Shown piece after piece: positions 1 through 11,164 of a stretch of DNA of 64,000 nt; the first letter of the stretch is position 1, and every line of letters starts with the position of its first letter. Source of the DNA: Liolophura sinensis (Eukaryota; Mollusca; Polyplacophora; Chitonida; Chitonidae); NCBI RefSeq assembly GCF_032854445.1, contig NC_088303.1, positions 6,767,501 to 6,831,500 on the forward strand, in the 5' to 3' direction. The position numbers and the translations under genes were made by a program. The notes under the pieces were generated by a model. It was not told where the DNA came from, ran no database searches, and saw only the letters and a program-made list of their open reading frames with translations.

Positions 1-3000
1 CGTGCTATTGAAAACTACAGAAACACTCAAAATAACCTAAGGCGTGGATGAATTGTGTAGGGGAAGAGTTTTAGAATGGTGTATTTTGAAAAAGAAAGGA
101 TACACTTCCTTTCCACTTGTGATTGACAATAAAATGTGAAACACGCAATTGTTCAATGGTGGATATTAAAGAGATTCATATGTTTGACATATGGTTCGTG
201 AGTTTATTCCATGACACTGCAGATACATGTAAACGATCACAAGAGGTATGTGTGATAATGCGGAATACCATCATTGATAAAACGCTGCCGGAGACAAACT
301 GGTTAAGGCCAGCTCTCCAGAAAAAAATCCAGTGTTATGCCATTAAGGCATCCAAATTTAATCAGCCATATAATTCTGCGAAATCATCATATAGTCAACG
401 AGTCTGCGCTGATGTGTGTTCAAGCGTATTGAATGTCACCAATCATGCCCCGTTTCTTGGCAACACTACAACGTCTGTATTTTTTTCCTTTTTGCCAGAC
501 TGGGTTTTATGGAGCACCCAGCAGCCCTTTAGTTTCACTCACCCACAAACAATACATCTAGCCCTCCTTCTGCACTGCTAGCTGTGAAATACAGTGATTA
601 AATCTTTTGTGCGAGCTCTTTATTTTATGTGCGCGTTTCTGCGTTTTTCAGTCAGGACATGCTGATAAAATGAAATTATGCGGAGTAGTACATTTAACAG
701 GTCCCCTCGGAAGCCGATCGCCGGGGTGCAACAAGGGTCCTGGGCATTCCTGTCCAACATTAATCGATTTCTATTTTCTCTTCGACGGTTGACCCTTCTC
801 CTTAAAGAGCTTCCTATTACCACAACTTGATTCAATCATGTGAAGATCCGTAAGTGCTCCGGACGAAAGATCGATGTACGAAAGGACTCTTTAGCTTACT
901 GCATGTATGTGCACACAAACGGCTTGTTTTTGACATGCCAGTCGGACAACATTATAGACGACGTTGGAGACAAAAAATGTCTACAGTAACAAACTTATGT
1001 ATGGAAATGAACACCATAATTCTGTCAAAGTCTTTCTCAACAGGTTTTTGAAAGGTTCTTAAGTGGTCTCGGAGAAGACACAGAACAACACGTGTTCAAA
1101 AGGAGGAAACGTCGCAAGAATCTCTAAGCCGGTAGAATCCATCCGGAAAGCTTTGAAGACATCCATGTGAAGACAGGCCTCAGTAAAACCCTTTTTCATT
1201 TCTTCCTTAGGTATGGTTACACGTGTCACCTCAAGGACTCAATGAAGCCTCATTGACAGGGCGGTGCGTCATAAAGGGTCATTGGTTGGTCAATTGGTGT
1301 CTGGAAGTTGACGTGTATATAAATGATCTATAAAACTGAGCCATATAACAGTAATTGAATACACATTGTTTCTTTCTTCCATGTATGTGTAATTTTTTTG
1401 TTATAACTATAAATAACAGTGAAAAAATAACACGTTCACTGTAAGCTAAGGTTATGCATACAATCTGCAGCAGTACGTTACACGCACATACCTTACAGAC
1501 TCTTTAAACTAGTCATTATACGGGTAATACATGTGCGTGTACTAAAACAGTGCAAGACAACTCTCCAGCCTAGGCTTGCTCCATGCTATTTCAATAGCGA
1601 CCTCTATTGAAGCGGCACAAAAACTCACACCCGCGCGTCCAAGTCTATGACAGTAGGTACATGTAGATATAATTTTCTCAAACGCATCGAGATGTTTCGA
1701 AATACAATACAGTCGATCTCCAAAAAGCTAAGACACTTATCAAATGTCAAATGCGACAATATGAATAAAAATATGACACTTCTATTTCATAAACAGAAAC
1801 ATTGAACGCTCTGTCCTGTATGTCATCATACTATAATATTGAATTTAGTATAACGCAGGAAGCTTTCAAAAAGCCGAATATATCATCAGTGCTTTAATTA
1901 AACAGCACATTTGTTACAAAAATGAAAATATCTCTTACAAATTGAACAGATTAAGTCAGCATTTTCCAGGGTATGTCCACAACAAAAAAATCACCGGACC
2001 TGCCACGTAGATGTGATTTACACTTGTCTGTAACAGGTGCTTCACATGTCTGCAGTACTGTAGCATCAGTTTCACAGGTCACGGTGTCCTGCCCTAACTG
2101 ACTCGACGATATGTTCTTTTTACACTCTTATCATGTTTCGGCTCCTAATTCGTATTTTCAAGAGGATACTGGTGTAGCCAATCGGCACGGGACTAATTGA
2201 AATCTCGGACTTTGCGCTAGTCACAACGAGAGAACTTCTAAACTGAAATCATCCTCCGCATTCTAACTCATTTGTCCGTCATTATTTTTTTCCTACTTTT
2301 CTTTACTGTAACAGTTAGCTCTGCCTGAAAATGTAGACGATGGCGGTAGTTGGTAGCTAAATCAAATGGGTTGGTGTGTGTGTGTATGTGTGCGTGTTAG
2401 CATGTGTGTTTGTGAGCGTGTGTGCTAATTTGACCCCATCAAGGTCATATATCCATACCTGCTGCGGATAGAAAAACTCGAAAACATACTGTTAAATTTA
2501 ACAGAAGAGTTCTTGGAACAAAGCCAATATCTCAAAATATTGTGCTTGTCATTACTAGTAGATGTTGGAGGTCATATATTACTTATCGTGTTTCCGCGTT
2601 AAACAGATAGTGCAATACTCATCCCGTTGTGAGGCACGCAACTCTACGTATATAGTGTATAGTTTTCAATATTTATGAATTCGGCCAAAAACTGTAGTTT
2701 GAGAATAAAACCATCTTAAACTGCAACTTATTGTTGTAAAAAAGAGAATAACACTGTTTTTGTTACAGCGTGCTCAGAATTTCGCGCTACTAACCGGTGA
2801 AATTCGGGCCTCTGACAGTTTACCTCAGTTCAGGTTTTATTCTCACTGTTCAACTACAAAGTCCAAGTGCTACATCTAGGAGCTTAAAAGCACCTAGGGA
2901 GTTAGCAGAAAAAACAAGACATTATTTACAATTAAGGAGACGTCACTAGAATTATGGAAATGATGTGTTGTCATCAGGTTTAATAAATAATGCAAAGACT

Positions 3001-4950
3001 GATTATACAGCATGCAAGCTCCTCGAAATGAAATTCCCTGACAGTGATCACTCTTTAACACATTCTTAAGCAGTACCATTTTCTGGCGCTTCAGGCTTTT
3101 AGAATGATTGGCATGATTAAAACATGTTGCAACAATTTTAAATTTTTGATGCGATTTAAACGTTGTATATATCTTTGGTTCGGTCGAAACTTGAATATGC
3201 CTCTGTTCTCTAGTCTCATTTTACAAAAGTGCACATAGCTAAGCCTGGTCGTTTTGTACGTTATTTGTGCTACAAATCGAACATTAATTATGCTAGGCTA
3301 CGGTAGTGGATTTTTGATAAAAGATGTCAGCTCTTAGATATGACATTTTTACACGTTATTCTATGTAATCTTTTCAACACTCGTTACCTTTTATCGAGAA
3401 ATAATTTTTGTGCACCGACGGGAAGCCTCTGTCAGTAACAGTTATTTTTACCATTTCGCTCGCGTCTTTATATTTGTAAATACTCATATTTAACAGGGCT
3501 TTTGCTTTATGCAATGCCTATTTAAAATCTATCGGTACAGATATTTTAACCTGTAGACTAACTTTTAAGGCCAGGATTAAGCTGTACCGGGATTAAACAT
3601 TTAGATTTCAATGATTTTATTGTGTTTATTGTTACCTTAATTATGGTATAATATGGTGTCCAGTACTACGGGTGAAGGAAAAGGAGTGCATATCTTGACA
3701 AGTCACTGACGAACATTTCAAAGCGTCACTTGCTGTCTACAGCGGTGATAGGTAATTGCTCTTCTACGTGCCCTGAAAACTGATAGGTATGCACTCCTAA
3801 TCGCGAGGCAACGGTCCACCGCCTGGATACAGTAGAAGAATTTTATTCTAATTATTCTTAATAAAATAAACCAGAAATTGAAGTGTCTCTTATATATATA
3901 TATATATAGCTCTGTACTGAGTCATCAATGTAAGTATCAGTAAAGTTAACATATTTTGTTATCGACAACGGGTATTCTAGCATTTGCTGCTTTGTGTTAA
4001 CCGTCGTTTTGGAGAATATGCCTTTTCATTATTGATTTGGAACGTCCTCATTGGTTGACAGTTGGTATACAAATGTCCATTTCAGTGCACTCAGTAAAAG
4101 CATACAGATCATGAGAAGGATGCTGCCAAGCAGGAACAGTTTTATTTTGAAGCATTGATACATGTGATGATTAATAACTTAGTACACATCAGGCCTTTGA
4201 CCAATACCGCCTGTTTGAATCTCTCCCCCCCCCCCCCCATCCTGTTTCGCGTGCGGTTCGTGTGTACCTGGCGAAGGTGCGTGATTTCGTCAACCCAGAA
4301 ACACAACCACTGAAATAAATTCTTCAGCACACCATTAAAGACCAAAAATTAATTCGTTAGCGACCGATGTATAGGTTTGAGGTAACACATATGCATTTGT
4401 AGGTTTGTAAAGTAAGTAATAAATACATTTCGTTTTTCTTCGTCCCATTGACTTGAAAAAAAAATACCTTGAGTGGGGCTTTCAACATCAATGTAAGAAA
4501 TAAACAAGTTTAAGAGGGGAATCTTGCAGAAAAAGCCATATGTATTACTTTTTGTTTCTATTTTTACCTTTTATCACCTATTTTGTCATTGATGTTCGTG
4601 CCTTCCCTTCAAATCTGTCACGTTCAAACAGGCCTTTGGAAACATTTAATTACAGTTCACTATACCCAATCAGCCAAAGGGTTTTTACAGTAATCTTTGG
4701 TTTAAAACATTACACCAATCAGGAGATTTCGAAGACTATTGTGTAAATTACTCGAAGAAGGTTAAGTACTACAGGTAATTTCTCTGCATGGGTAGTGGTA
4801 AGTGCAGGATACCATGCCAAGTAATTCCCAGAATACAGCAATACTACGCCTATCATGTGACGTTAGCTGGTAGAATGACGCCAGCCTGTAGGAATGAACA
4901 CCACGTAGGCATGAGGCCGTTGACCACATTTTCACCATCGCTCTTTAACA
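1..4950. other. Intergenic DNA, no recognised gene
   Basis: AT-rich sequence on both strands with only short open frames lacking recognisable motifs. Visible simple repeats are a TG-rich patch near 2,370-2,430, an 18-base TA run at 3,891-3,908 and a 14-base C run at 4,225-4,238. A short copy of a dispersed repeat (shared with 28.6, 29.7 and 63.1 kb) lies near 2,800-2,870. Confidence 0.6.
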
Positions 4951-4954
4951 CACA

Positions 4955-5180
4955 TCCGATAACCGAAAGTCATATTAAGTAACATTTCCTACAGAAGGGT
5001 TCACACAGTTCTCCGCCAAATCGGTCCCTCAGCCAAAGCCCTCAATTCAGACGACAGCTTGGCGCGAAGAGCTTTTAGACTAATGTACAATACCGTGTCT
5101 AATTCCTTCATTTACTGTCTGATTACGTGACAAGGTTTCACGTTACCTATCCCTTGGCAGAAAGTTCTATATTTGGCAGA
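4955..5180. repeat. Dispersed repeat family R3, copy 1
   Basis: Shares scattered but collinear blocks with 26,605-26,790, including 'gaagagcttttaga' and 'aatgtacaatacc', in the same orientation. It has no coding potential. Likely an old non-autonomous element; its ends are not resolved. Confidence 0.5.
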
Positions 5181-6795
5181 TAAAACTAATGCGTTATATC
5201 TAAACCTAGTGGGGAGTGGTTTTCTTGTTCGCAGCTGACAATGTCCATAATGTCATATTATTTCATTCCAGTCAACTCTGTACACAGAAACTAGCAAGAC
5301 ATGTCAACCGTCGTGTGAGAGAACACTGATTGCAGGGCGAACTGTTCGCGCGATATAATCATTCATCTTTTGCTGCAGAACGTCCAATTTGTCCACGAGA
5401 GGAATACAAGCCCATGTTGGTTAACTCGTGAAGCTATATACATGCACCTTTATTATACACCATCCACTTTTGTACTGATGGTGCTGTATATATTTTACAT
5501 TGCACGCACCGCATATATTTTATATATTACCATGTCATTACCAACATAACGGCATTCAATGACAATGCGTTTGTTCTCTCTGTACATGTACTTGCGCCAT
5601 TCGTGGTCAATTCGACCACCTTTCACTTACTGTATCGAATGTTCATTTTCGGCAAAAGTTTATAAAAGTTTACTCTCTGTTTGAAATGTGTGTGTTTTGT
5701 ATATAATAAATAGGTTATTGAATGAATTACGAGCCAATACGGACTTGAAAGCTTCCAGCTCAGATCTTGCATTCAGAATTTTGTTTCAAGACGAATATAT
5801 CCTAAAATTATATCAAAGATTTAGTCAGAGTAAAGATTGACGCATGTACACATGTTATATATGAAAGTTGAACTTGGTTTGGACATGAGTCTTTTGGTTA
5901 ACGGTTAGTACACTAATGTCTATTTCGATTCATAGTTTCATATAACACGTGCGCTCAAACATGAGTTTGCTCCGCTGTTCTAACGCAGTTGCGGTACCAT
6001 TCTGCACGCACGGAAGGGTTGGGTGATGCAATCTAAGTTTTACTTCGTTTTATCACCTATCATCCATCTACCAGGTTCTAGTAGAACTAGTCACTCTACT
6101 GTTATCACCTTTGGTGTGAGGGAATTCTTTGTTACTTATCACTCCAAGAAACCCTACCTTTCTGTCTTCTGGGTAGCCATCCATTCCCCCGACGTACTGC
6201 ATTCCAGCAAATGTGCAGAACCTATTCCCTTGTTGTCTCTTGTCCATTATCGATAACAAGTAGGCTACCTGTTTACAGAAGCATGGTGCGCTTGGCAAAT
6301 AAATGACCAGCAGCATCCAAGGTCAATTGTATGCATTCCACAACTTTCCTCGATGGAAATAATATGAGGTCTGGCTTGCCCAGGGTTAATGACGCGGGAT
6401 ATACCTAGATATAATGAGAGACCATCACGTTTAACATATTAAAGGTGTGTTCACATGGAGTATTTGTTAAATACATTTATTTCATATGTGCAATCACTTA
6501 CATGCTAAGTTGAATAGGATTACTCCTTAAACGGAATGATTTAAAGTGTTTAGTGTGTGATCAACATTATGAAGCGGCTCTATCTTCATCCGCTGGATAA
6601 CATGTTTAAATATGCTACAGCTGAATATTACGCACGTTTGTTATCTATACCAAAAAAAACCCATTTAAATATTAAAAACCTGCTTTTTTTTAGTGTAGAG
6701 GTGGTAAAGTTTATAAATTGTCAGAAGTATGGATGAACTAACGAGATGGAGAACAAAGCTGGGAATTGAGTATTCATGTAGGTATTACCCGGGCT
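5181..6795. other. Intergenic DNA, no recognised gene
   Basis: No open frame with recognisable domains, no RNA gene and no clear repeat boundary. Two short overlapping opposite-strand frames at 6,023-6,316 have no identifiable motif and look like chance. Confidence 0.5.
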
Positions 6796-6799
6796 TTAT

Positions 6800-7110
6800 G
6801 GTCCAATACGGTGAGCCTATCGAACAACGACAACTCAGCTATGTAAGCAACCGTCAATTGTGGTGACAAATTCCTGCCGACTTCAGACAGGACCTTCTTA
6901 ATTTCAGCCTTCACAACAAATGTCTAGTGTCACCAAAGTCATTAAGTCCCTTCGTTCATCGCCATCTTGTTTACATTTCTTCATTATTCTTGACAGCTAT
7001 AATTGTACCGCCTGACACTTGCGCTTTTTGCCACTCAGCTTTGCCACCGTTGATGGCCATTACCTCTTCAGTTGGGCGCTTGAGAAATCCCACATTAGGG
7101 AGGTATGGAG
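6800..7110. repeat. Dispersed repeat family R1, copy 1
   Basis: Collinear with 23,745-24,010 and 27,790-28,080 in the same orientation. Shared blocks include 'agctatgtaag', 'agtgtca(c/g)caaag' and 'gcgctttttgcc'. The three copies are diverged and carry no shared open frame. Most likely a non-autonomous transposon or the non-coding tail of a larger element. Confidence 0.55.
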
Positions 7111-8284
7111 GTTGGCTTTTAGGGTTGCGTTCCGCTGTTCCGCTGTTATACCTTGGAGAGTTTGTTCCCATGAGATGTGCTTCGAGAAGTGTGTCAGAAA
7201 ACCATTACAGATATTCCCTTTGTGCATTTAGCTTTGAGAACAGAGGACAATAAATTGGATCCCTAACGGGTACAGAACTAGACTTTGTGAATGTACTGTT
7301 GTCCTCGGATCAACCCCACTACTTACTGAGCGCTATGTAACCTTAACGACCCTAACTAGTCCTTTTAGTTACATATGGCACACGTACGTTCTTAATAAAT
7401 ACTAGTAGGCCAATAGATAAGGAAAGATGGAGACATTTATGAAGTGTTAAAGTTGACATCCACGGATGTTATAGACTTAATAACAGTTATTATGTGATCG
7501 ATTAGACATTTTTGCAAGCGCCGCATTACTATGACCTCTAGTCTACCCCATATATAAATATTCACTCCCTAGACAGTGTATTTTTTAAACGGATGACCTT
7601 CCGGCCTAATATTTCCCAATCTCTACTTATCCCGCATTTATTTCTTTATATCAGTTGTGTATCACGCAGAAGTCATTCCATAATGTGATGCAAACATAGT
7701 TTGAGTACGTAGGTGGAACTGTTACGTGATGTGGTGTGTGGTGTGATCTATGGCTGATTTAGGAATATATGTGTAGGTCGTTGCTTCCTCGGGAACAATT
7801 TAACATTTACAAACTGGTAAGAACACTAGAGGGAAAGAGATTGTTGATTTAAACACTTGTCTGAAAACACATGGTCTAGAAGTTTATGACAATCGAAACT
7901 TTTAATCTTACAGTGTCTGAGGAATATCCATATGAGTCACAGAGGAGTTTTAGGAAGAACAGAAGTGAGGTTATTCGGAAAAATTTTGTTGAGCAGGTCG
8001 CAATAAAATATAACTAAAGACTTTCAGCAAAGAGCGCAGCGACGCCAATGTGATAGCTGGCAAATGGTAATTCTTAAACCGGTGAAAGACGGGGGCCTTG
8101 TTGTCCATTCACCTCATTTATAAGACATGTTAATGTAACAGATAAATCACTGACAGAACCAGTCACTGTCGTAAATATTTTCTCAATAAACATAGAAACG
8201 TGATGTGAACTCCGCACTCTGTGCTGGTAAACATCTTCATGCGTTCAGCTAAGTTCCTTCTTCCTTTGCCGTGGTGTTTGTAAA
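7111..8284. other. Intergenic DNA, no recognised gene
   Basis: No supported gene. A weak copy of dispersed family R4 lies near 8,030-8,135 ('gtgatagctggcaaatgg', compare 29,690). Nothing else stands out. Confidence 0.5.
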
Positions 8285-8660
8285 ATGATCATTAATTTGT
8301 TAATGACTATGAAAAAATTGGGCATTGAAAAGGCCATTAATTTACCATGAATTAGCCATTAAAAAGTCATTAATCAGGGACAAGTCTATGGGCATTAATT
8401 TCCCTCGTTCATGGGCATTAACTTCAAATTTATGGCCATCAATTCATCTACCATTACTTTTTTCATGACCATAACTATTGCTAATTACTCATGGCCATGA
8501 ATATTAACTTTCATTCCCATGGAAAAACTATGGTCATCAAAAGGCCATTATTTATATCTTAATATGGGACCGGTTCATGGCCATTAACGTTTAAGTGGAC
8601 AGTCCTGACCATGAATTCTGTGCACTGACACAACTTCTGGTCATTAACAATGATTTAATG
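8285..8660. repeat. CATTAA/GGCCATTAA motif-dense tract
   Basis: Roughly fourteen close variants of (g/t)(g/c)(c/t)cattaa or its relatives (ggccatgaa, ggtcatcaa, gtcattaat) occur in about 375 bases, on both strands and irregularly spaced, so it is neither a simple tandem repeat nor a CRISPR array. A sparser tract with the same motifs lies at 23,150-23,520. Origin unknown; a degraded minisatellite or the body of a non-autonomous element are both possible. Confidence 0.5.
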
Positions 8661-8705
8661 ACCATGAAATTATGAACAGACCGCGGCCTTGAAGACTTAC
8701 ATCAG

Positions 8706-10269
8706 AGTAATCCGGCGGAGGTGGTATATCAAGGATTAACGTGTAGGTGCAGTTGTGCGCTAATGGGCATGCGCAAGCTGAAAATTGGTCGATTTTTAAA
8801 GTTTCATCAAAGGAGTTAACCAGATTTTTCAACGGCAATTCTTTATTTTGTCACAGAATTCGATCTGCCTTCTGAATGTATCACATTTCGACAACGCGCT
8901 CGCATTGTGTTGATGAGCCGTGCGATCCAGCGTTGCTGGATGGCTAACCACTCTTCCTGAAGGTGTTGTGTCAAATCGTCAAGAGAGAACTCCATTCCAA
9001 CTCGACGATAGACTGATTGTTTCAACTGGTCCCAAAGATGTTCGATGGGGGTTGAGATCCGGAGAACACGCGAGCCACTTGATCCGGTCAATGCCTTCAG
9101 TTTGGTGAATTCATTCACTATCCTTGCACGATGTGGACGCTCATTGTTGTCCATGAAGACAAATCCATCTCCAACGTCGGCTGCGTAGGGCAAAACATAC
9201 GGTCTAAGAACTTGAGCAACGTAGCCAACAGCGTTCAAGTTTCCCTCAATAGGAACCAGATCGGTCTTGCCTGTCAAACTGATGCCTGCCCCGACCATTA
9301 CGCTGCCACCACCAAAGGCCTTTACTGGCTGCACGCAACACATTGCATGCTGTTCACCCTACTGACGCCACACACCGCGGAGACACACGCGTTTCGTCGG
9401 TAAAAAGGACGTTGCTCCATTGCCGTCCAGTTCGTCGAACGTGATTTTTCGCCCACTGCAGACGCGCTATCTTATGACGGCGGAGCAACAAAGCTTTCTT
9501 CACCAGACGCCTGGGACCTACTCCGATGGCTTTTAGACATCTCCTCATTGTTTGGGCACTCAACCGTCTCGCCCCGACAACAGCATGATCTCGAACCTCT
9601 GGTGCTGAAATTCAAAATGGATGTTAAGTGACATGACGAGAGAGTTGAATCCGCGCTAGAGTCGAAAATGGCATTGTTTTTCTTGTGGCACACTCAAAGC
9701 CCTACAGATGTCGTTCTGTTCCTTAGTGCGACGTTTTGCGATTCGCCGTGTGGTTACCCTGGGCCTTCCACTTCTTGGCAGGTCCTTGACATCTCCTGAT
9801 ACGAGAAACTTCGCTCGCAATTTCCGAATGGCGTTTGGTGTCACCCCCATTCGACGTGCAACTTATTTTACAGGGGTGTTAGCCTCCAACAGGCCAATTA
9901 CAATCGCCCTGTCCGATTGCACAATCGAGGCATGGTATACCACAGTCACAAAACGTGCAACATTGATTGTCCAAGACTTGTGGACAGTAATGTGGGCGAT
10001 TCAGATCCGAGAACCTTTTAGTGACCATCTCAGACCTGATGCAGGTCATGCTTTACCGCATGAATTTCTTGTGGTGTTTGTCAAGATATTAATGCTCACT
10101 TGCACGAATATTTCAGGACTGGTAACACGAATTCTGTTAATGAAATCAAAATCTGGTTGACTCCTTTTATGAAATTTAAAAAATCGACCGATTTTCAGTT
10201 TGCGCATGCCCATTAGCGCTCAACTGCACCTGCACGTTAATCCTTTATATACCACGTCCGCCGGATTAC
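8706..10269 (-). mobile_element. Tc1/mariner-type DNA transposon, decayed
   Basis: Inverted repeats of about 120 bases bound a minus-strand transposase: left arm 8,706-8,829 and right arm about 10,148-10,269, both reading inward from 'agtaatccggcgg'. The arms differ at roughly a tenth of sites, so the copy is old. Sequence outside the right arm ('gtgtgcaaaatttcatagcg') resembles outer ends of some Tc1 families, so the right side may extend to about 10,360 and the left side may be truncated against the CATTAA-rich tract. No clear TA duplication could be fixed at the stated ends. Confidence 0.8.
8843..9850 (-). pseudogene. Tc1-like transposase, frameshifted
   Basis: Cut-and-paste transposase of the Tc1 group (DDE/D RNase H-like fold), which excises and inserts the element at TA sites. 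Three minus-strand segments line up in order. 9,850-9,656 is a helix-turn-helix with the linker 'GRPRVTTRR'. 9,563-9,354 contains the first catalytic Asp in 'LFTDETR'. 9,343-8,843 contains the second Asp in 'FMDNNERPHRA' and the final acidic residue in 'PIEHLWDQL'. The canonical 'SPDLNP' appears only in another frame, just before a five-base G run at 9,047-9,051 (C run on the coding strand), so a one-base change there breaks the catalytic block. At least two further frame changes occur near 9,350 and 9,600. Not functional. Confidence 0.85.
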
Positions 10270-10364
10270 TGGGACGGTGTGTGCAAAATTTCATAGCGAT
10301 CTGGTACATATCAAACAACGTTTTTGGGGGAACGTACTTGTGTTGCACTGTTTACATTGAGTCC

Positions 10365-10926
10365 TCAACCATATGTGTAAGTACCATATGTGTTATAATG
10401 CAATAAATAAATATCTAACAAATATCAGAAATTGATTACATGTTCATAACTTTAGTTACATTTAAAAACTTCTCTAAATGTGAGAGGACTCTACAGGTGA
10501 AATGGTTAATGATTTAGGAAATCACGAAATACACAAAGTCATGGCAAATTGCAACATACACCCATTAAAGATTATATTGAATATATTATTATTATATTAT
10601 TGAATATATTTCTTATCTGTCAGAATATAAATATAAACTGCTACAGGTCAAAAATGAGATTTTTGCACCAAAAAGTAAATGTACATCTAATAATCCAAGA
10701 AACTTAAATACATTTAACAAAGCCATCAAACATTTGCAAGTTTCCTTGAAATGTTAACATTTCAGTGAACAACTGTCACCATCTTTCATGTTCCGTTAAA
10801 GCAAATTTACATGTATCAAATATATGCTATACATGCATGTACATGTTTCTTGAGAGCATGGTTAGTCTGCTCCAAAAAAGTTTTCCTGAAATCCAGTCAA
10901 TCAGCACAACCTTGCTTCCCAATTCA
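10365..10926. other. Intergenic DNA, no recognised gene
   Basis: AT-rich, with a TAT/ATT-rich patch near 10,570-10,605. No motif-bearing open frame. Confidence 0.5.
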
Positions 10927-11154
10927 GACGGGCCTCCGTGGCTCAATTGGTTAGCGCGCTAGCGCAGCTTAATGACCTAGGAGCCAATGCGGTCGCTGTT
11001 AGTTCAAGTCCCAGCTCAAGCTGGCTTCCTCTCCTGTCGTACGGGGGAGGTGGGTTTCCCCGAGTCCTTGCCCGGTTCCCTTCCACCTTAATGCTGGCGG
11101 CCGTTGTATAAGTGAAATATTCTTGAGGCCTGCGTAAAGCACCAATAAAATGAA
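10927..11154 (+). mobile_element. tRNA-derived SINE, family 1
   Basis: tRNA-like head with an A-box-like segment (ggctcaattggttagcgcg) and a B-box-like 'gttcaagtccc', so it carried an internal RNA polymerase III promoter. The body ends in 'gtgaaatattcttgag' and a weak A-rich tail. It belongs to the same family as 24.3, 50.0 and 52.8 kb. Imperfect 10-base flanks (tcccaattca at 10,917 and tcccagttca at 11,155) look like a target-site duplication. Depends on LINE machinery in trans. Confidence 0.85.
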
Positions 11155-11164
11155 TCCCAGTTCA

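Noticed and set aside
123-581. 152-codon plus-strand frame
   Set aside because: No in-frame ATG near the stated start, erratic composition, no motif; consistent with a chance frame.
4222-4240. Poly-C run as a possible telomere-like or i-motif element
   Set aside because: A single homopolymer of 14 C with no periodicity; ordinary slippage tract.
8285-8660. CRISPR-like array
   Set aside because: Motifs are short, on both strands and irregularly spaced, in eukaryotic DNA; no repeat-spacer pattern.
10927-11000. Functional tRNA gene
   Set aside because: A and B boxes are present but no full cloverleaf or anticodon stem; it is the head of a SINE.
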